DNA of 64,000 nt. Source: Bradyrhizobium sp. OK095 (lineage in GTDB: Bacteria; Pseudomonadota; Alphaproteobacteria; Rhizobiales; Xanthobacteraceae). The notes under the pieces were generated by a model. The model ran no database searches. It was not told where the DNA came from and saw only the letters and a program-made list of their open reading frames with translations. The translations under genes and the position numbers were made by a program. The DNA lies in contig NZ_FOBX01000023.1 of assembly GCF_900109945.1 (NCBI RefSeq), positions 1 through 64,000 on the forward strand. Reading direction: 5' to 3'. Below, in pieces: positions 60,412 to 64,000 of the stretch (position 1 is the first letter of the stretch; every line of letters starts with the position of its first letter).

Positions 60412-61317
60412 ATGCAACGCCGCAATGTTCTGAAGGGCCTCGGGCTGACTGCCACCGCCGCCATGGCCACGACGCCGGCGTTTGCCCAAAGTGCCGGCAC
60501 GGCCGCGACCAATTCGCCATCTCCCTGGCCCGCGCCGCAACTGGCAACCGGCACTCGGCTCGGCCATTGCCGTGTCGGCAACGGCCCAATTGCTTGCGTG
60601 GTACTGCATGAATGGCTCGGCGATCACGTGAACTGGGAGCCGGTGCTGCCCTATCTCGATCTCGCCCGTCACAGCTTCGTGTTCATGGATCTCCGCGGCT
60701 ATGGCTGGTCGCGCGGAATGAGCGGCGCCCATACGCTCGACGAGGCCGTTGCGGATGTGCTGCACACCGCCGACGAGCTCGCGATCCCGCGCTTCCATCT
60801 GGTCGGACATTCGATGTCCGGGCTGGTGGCGCAGAAGATCGCGCTTCAGGCACCCGGCCGGATTCAGAGCGTCACCCTGTTTTCGCCCGTGCCGCCCACC
60901 GGCTTCCGTGCCGACGAGGCCGCGCTGAAGGCGCTCAACGCCGTCATCGACGAGGACGAGGCTGCCGGGCGCGCGATCACCGCGCGCACCTCCAGCCGCT
61001 ATGGTGCCGGCTGGCTGCATCGCAAGCTCGCCATCGCGCGCGCGGCCGGCACATTGGAGGCGGTGCGCGGCTATCTCAAGATGTTCACCACCTCCGCCAT
61101 TACCGACGGGACGCACGCGCTGACCGCGCCGATGCACGTCGTGACCGGTGCGCTGGACATCCTGTTCTATCGCGGCGAGCCCCTGCGCAACGCTTTCACG
61201 CTCGCCTATCCCAGCGTGACGTTCGAGGCCATCGAGGATGCCGGCCATTATTCCATGCTGGAGACCCCGGTGCGGGTTGCCAGCATCATCGAAAAGCAGG
61301 TGGCCGCCGCAGGCTAG
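60412..61317 (+). CDS. Tat-exported alpha/beta hydrolase
   Basis: Hydrolase of 301 aa. A twin-arginine signal (QRRNVLKGLGLTATAAMATT, cleavage after AFA) sends it folded to the periplasm. The nucleophile is Ser134 in GHSMSG, with candidate acid in GALDILFYRGE and base in EDAGHYSML. It resembles esterase/haloperoxidase-type hydrolases. The GGGGG ribosome site lies just before the ATG. Divergent from a LysR regulator, which probably controls it. Substrate unknown. Confidence 0.88.
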   Translation: MQRRNVLKGLGLTATAAMATTPAFAQSAGTAATNSPSPWPAPQLATGTRLGHCRVGNGPIACVVLHEWLGDHVNWEPVLPYLDLARHSFVFMDLRGYGWSRGMSGAHTLDEAVADVLHTADELAIPRFHLVGHSMSGLVAQKIALQAPGRIQSVTLFSPVPPTGFRADEAALKALNAVIDEDEAAGRAITARTSSRYGAGWLHRKLAIARAAGTLEAVRGYLKMFTTSAITDGTHALTAPMHVVTGALDILFYRGEPLRNAFTLAYPSVTFEAIEDAGHYSMLETPVRVASIIEKQVAAAG

Positions 61318-61398
61318 GCCACCGTACGACAGGGTGGCTAGCCAAGGCGGCCGCAATCGTTCAAAAGCCCATGGCTCGCCCACGTCAAGGTTCGTGCC

Positions 61399-62631
61399 AT
61401 GAAGCTTCCGACCGTCACCCCCGCCGACATCCGCCGCGCGCTGCTGCTCGGCGAGGAGATCGCGCTGCTCGATCTCAGATACGAGGCCGCCTTCGCCACC
61501 GGCCATCCGCTGTTTGCCGCCAACATGGCTGTGGACCGGATCGCGATCGAGGCCGAGGTGAGGCTGCCGCGCAAGGACGTGGCGATCGTGCTCTATGATA
61601 ACGGCGAGGGTCTCGTCGCTGTGGGGGCCGAGCGCCTCGTCGCCCTAGGCTATACCAACGTCCGCGCGCTCGACGGCGGGCTGAAGGCCTGGCGCGATGC
61701 CGGCTATCAAATGTTCGAGGACGTCAACTCTTACTCCAAGGCCTTTGGCGAGATGGTCGAGTCGCGGCGACACACGCCGTCGTTCAGCGCCGACGAGGTG
61801 GCAAAACTGATCGCGGACAAGGCCAACATCGCCATCCTCGATGTCCGCCGCTTCGACGAATATGCGACCATGAACATTCCGGGCTCGGTCAGCGTGCCCG
61901 GCGCGGAGCTGGTGCTGCGGGCAGGGCAGGCCGCGCCGGATCCTGAGACCACCATCATCGTGAATTGCGCCGGCCGCACCCGCTCGATCATCGGCACCCA
62001 GTCGCTGATCAATGCCGGCGTGCCCAACAAGGTGCGGGCGCTACGCAACGGCACCATCGGCTGGACGCTGGCACGGCACACGCTCAACCACGGTGCTGAC
62101 CGGCGCGGTGCGATCGGACCGTTCGACGGTGGCCCGGCCAATGCCCGCGACGTCGCCTATCGCGCCGGTGTGCGCCATATCGGTGCGAGCGAGATGGCTG
62201 CGCTTGTCGCGCAGACGGATCGCACGCTCTATCGCTTCGACGTGCGTGACGCGGAAGAGTATGCGGCCGGCCACCTCGCCGGTTTTCGCCATTATCCCGG
62301 TGGCCAGCTCGTCCAGGAAACCGACATGGCCGCGCCCGTGCGCGGCGCACGCATCCTGCTGACCGACGACAAGGGCGTTCGGGCCGACATGACAGCGTCC
62401 TGGCTGGCGCAGATGGGCTGGGACGTCTATGTGCGCGAGGGCGGCTATGACGGCGCGCTCGAGGTCAGTCCGCCGCTTGTGCTGCCGAAGCCCGATCCCG
62501 CGCACCGCTACCGCCGGCCCTATGAAGGCACCGATGTCGCCGAACGTGCGATGCAGGCCTATCTCGATTGGGAATATGGCCTCGTCGAGCAGCTCCGCCT
62601 TGACGGCACCCACGGGTTTTATGTGATTTAA
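61399..62631 (+). CDS. Triple rhodanese-domain protein
   Basis: Protein of 410 aa with three rhodanese folds at ~5-110, ~125-235 and ~260-360. Only the central one has an active-loop cysteine (IVNCAGRTRS, Cys190). The first and third carry Asp at that place (LYDNGEG, Asp67; LLTDDKGVR, Asp323) and should be inactive sulfur carriers or structural modules. A C-terminal tail (HRYRRPYEGTDVAERAMQAY) follows. It is probably a cytoplasmic sulfurtransferase; the partner is unknown. Confidence 0.9.
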   Translation: MKLPTVTPADIRRALLLGEEIALLDLRYEAAFATGHPLFAANMAVDRIAIEAEVRLPRKDVAIVLYDNGEGLVAVGAERLVALGYTNVRALDGGLKAWRDAGYQMFEDVNSYSKAFGEMVESRRHTPSFSADEVAKLIADKANIAILDVRRFDEYATMNIPGSVSVPGAELVLRAGQAAPDPETTIIVNCAGRTRSIIGTQSLINAGVPNKVRALRNGTIGWTLARHTLNHGADRRGAIGPFDGGPANARDVAYRAGVRHIGASEMAALVAQTDRTLYRFDVRDAEEYAAGHLAGFRHYPGGQLVQETDMAAPVRGARILLTDDKGVRADMTASWLAQMGWDVYVREGGYDGALEVSPPLVLPKPDPAHRYRRPYEGTDVAERAMQAYLDWEYGLVEQLRLDGTHGFYVI

Positions 62632-62773
62632 ATCCGTCACCCTGAGCGAGAGCTGGTGGGATGCCAGGCACATCTACCTCCCCCGCCATCTTCCCCCCGT
62701 ATCCAAGCCCTATTGTGCTGCGCACCGTCCGCGGTCTATGAGCTGCGGCAAAGCCGTCACCTATGGAGATTCC

Positions 62774-64000
62774 ATGCCAGCCCCAGGCCAAAACCCTGAG
62801 CGGAGCGCGAAGGCACTGCTGCTCGAAGGCGTCAATGATAGCGCCGTCGATATCTTCCGGAGCGCGGGCTTCCCCAATGTCGAGCGGCTGACCAAGGCGC
62901 TGGACGGCGAGGATTTGCGCAAGGCGCTCAAGGGCGTCTCGCTGCTCGGCATCCGCTCGCGCACCCAGATCACCGATGAGGTGCTGGCCGCCGCCGACGG
63001 GCTGCTCGCGGTCGGCTGCTTCAGCGTCGGCACCAACCAGGTCGATCTCGTGGCGGCGCGCAAGCGCGGCATTCCCGTATTCAATGCGCCGTTCTCCAAC
63101 ACGCGCAGTGTCGCCGAGCTCGTGATTGGCGAGATCGTGATGCTGCTGCGCCAGATCTTTCCACGTTCGGTGTCGGCGCATGACGGCGGCTGGGACAAAT
63201 CCGCGACCGGCAGCCGCGAGGTGCGCGGCCGCACCCTCGGCATCATCGGCTATGGCAATATCGGCTCGCAGCTCTCGACGCTCGCCGAAGCCATGGGCAT
63301 GCGCGTGATCTATTACGACCGCACCGACAAGCTCCGCCACGGCAACACCGAGCCGGTCGAGAAGCTCGACGAGCTGCTGGCGCAGAGCGACGTCGTCAGC
63401 CTGCACGTGCCCGAGACGCCGGAGACATCAGGCATGATCGGCGAAAAAGAGCTGCGGACGATGAAGCCGGGCTCGTTCCTGATCAACAACAGCCGCGGCA
63501 CGGTGGTCGATCTCGATGCGCTCGCGGGCGCTTTACGCGACGGCCATCTCGCCGGCGCCGCCATCGACGTGTTTCCGGTCGAGCCGTCCTCGAACGCGCA
63601 TCGCTTCAAGAGCCCGATGCAGGGCCTCGGCAACGTCATCCTCACCCCGCATATCGGCGGCTCGACCGAGGAAGCGCAAGAGCGTATCGGCGGCGAGGTC
63701 GCGCGCAAGATGGTCGACTATTTCATCACGGGATCGACCATGGGTGCGGTGAATTTCCCGGAGGTGCAATTGCACTTACGTCCCGCCGGCGCGCGCTTCA
63801 GCCATGTCCATCGCAACGTGCCGGGCATGCTGCGGCGGCTGAACGAGGTGTTTCTCCAGCGCGACATCAACATCGTCGCGCAATATCTGGAGACCGCGGG
63901 CGATCTCGGCTACGTCGTGCTCGACGCCGACCTTGCGGGTCAGGATTCGGCGACGCTGCTCGCGCAGATCAGTGCCCTCGACGGTACGGTCGGCGCGCGG
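62774..64000 (+). CDS. serA: D-3-phosphoglycerate dehydrogenase (3' end outside window)
   Basis: First enzyme of serine synthesis, oxidising 3-phosphoglycerate with NAD. ATG 62774 has GGAG upstream, and 409 codons run open to the window edge. Substrate-domain start AKALLLEGVNDSAVDIF; NAD domain GRTLGIIGYGNIGSQL; catalytic Arg in FLINNSRGTVVDL; catalytic His in TPHIGGSTEEAQ. A C-terminal ACT domain (FSHVHRNVPGMLRRLNEVF, DINIVAQYLETAGDLGYVVL) is present, so this is the short ~415-aa SerA type with serine feedback. Only a few residues appear to be missing. Confidence 0.95.
   Translation, partial: MPAPGQNPERSAKALLLEGVNDSAVDIFRSAGFPNVERLTKALDGEDLRKALKGVSLLGIRSRTQITDEVLAAADGLLAVGCFSVGTNQVDLVAARKRGIPVFNAPFSNTRSVAELVIGEIVMLLRQIFPRSVSAHDGGWDKSATGSREVRGRTLGIIGYGNIGSQLSTLAEAMGMRVIYYDRTDKLRHGNTEPVEKLDELLAQSDVVSLHVPETPETSGMIGEKELRTMKPGSFLINNSRGTVVDLDALAGALRDGHLAGAAIDVFPVEPSSNAHRFKSPMQGLGNVILTPHIGGSTEEAQERIGGEVARKMVDYFITGSTMGAVNFPEVQLHLRPAGARFSHVHRNVPGMLRRLNEVFLQRDINIVAQYLETAGDLGYVVLDADLAGQDSATLLAQISALDGTVGAR

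Overview
The window looks like chromosomal DNA of a Bradyrhizobium-type alphaproteobacterium (Nitrobacteraceae). This is an inference from the high GC content, the gene repertoire (orphan TctC/Bug binding protein, BKACE enzyme, many ABC, IclR, GntR and TetR systems, BTAD/AAA/TPR giant regulator) and a sequence resembling the rhizobial Irr iron box. No rRNA, tRNA, CRISPR array, intact insertion sequence or phage gene was seen. The only mobile-element trace is a decayed IS91-family transposase.

Layout. 0-4.3 kb: polar amino-acid ABC transporter operon with an octopine/nopaline-dehydrogenase-family enzyme inside it. 4.5-8.2 kb: membrane GGDEF-EAL protein divergent from a PstS-like binding protein. 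8.3-11.2 kb: cytochrome b / ethylbenzene-dehydrogenase-like haem protein followed by a ferredoxin-type reductase. 11.2-11.6 kb: IS91 relic. 11.7-15.8 kb: secreted unknown protein, a 901-aa membrane DUF2235 (Tle1-like) hydrolase and a small lipoprotein gene broken by an apparent one-base indel. 15.9-20.7 kb: IclR regulator with a clear operator, divergent from enoyl-CoA hydratase, ADP-forming acyl-CoA synthetase and a Bug/TctC binding protein. 20.7-22.6 kb: CobT-like VWA protein and a secreted unknown. 22.6-27.7 kb: winged-helix/TPR regulator divergent from a classical autotransporter. 27.7-32.8 kb: M48 protease plus lipoprotein, Tat-exported PLP enzyme, and an MFS/TetR pair with an operator. 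32.8-36.2 kb: ParDE, LLM flavin oxidoreductase, RidA, flavodoxin-fold reductase.

36.5-44.6 kb is the most unusual block. A 1312-aa SARP-type regulator (BTAD, a nucleotide-cyclase-like domain that has lost both metal aspartates, AAA ATPase, TPR) is divergent from a run of five exported-protein genes: trimeric-autotransporter adhesin, two small secreted proteins, an outer-membrane barrel and a protein with an S74 chaperone-like tail. Three heptamers spaced exactly 11 bp lie between regulator and adhesin, which is the known operator form of SARP regulators. The 22.6-27.7 kb locus repeats the regulator-divergent-from-adhesin theme.

44.9-54.5 kb: YgiQ radical SAM protein, BKACE enzyme, two small proteins, GntR/FAD-oxidoreductase divergent from a DapA-family lyase, and a MarR / isochorismatase-fold / membrane protein / MFS operon with translational overlaps. 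54.5-60.2 kb: iron-type cluster of TonB siderophore receptor, FutA/FbpA-like binding protein without its tyrosine ligands, and a PepSY membrane protein, preceded by Irr-like boxes and a hairpin at the start codon. 60-64 kb: LysR divergent from a Tat-exported hydrolase, a triple rhodanese with one active domain, and a D-3-phosphoglycerate dehydrogenase running off the right edge.

Domain and family names come from sequence patterns recalled from known families. No database search was run.
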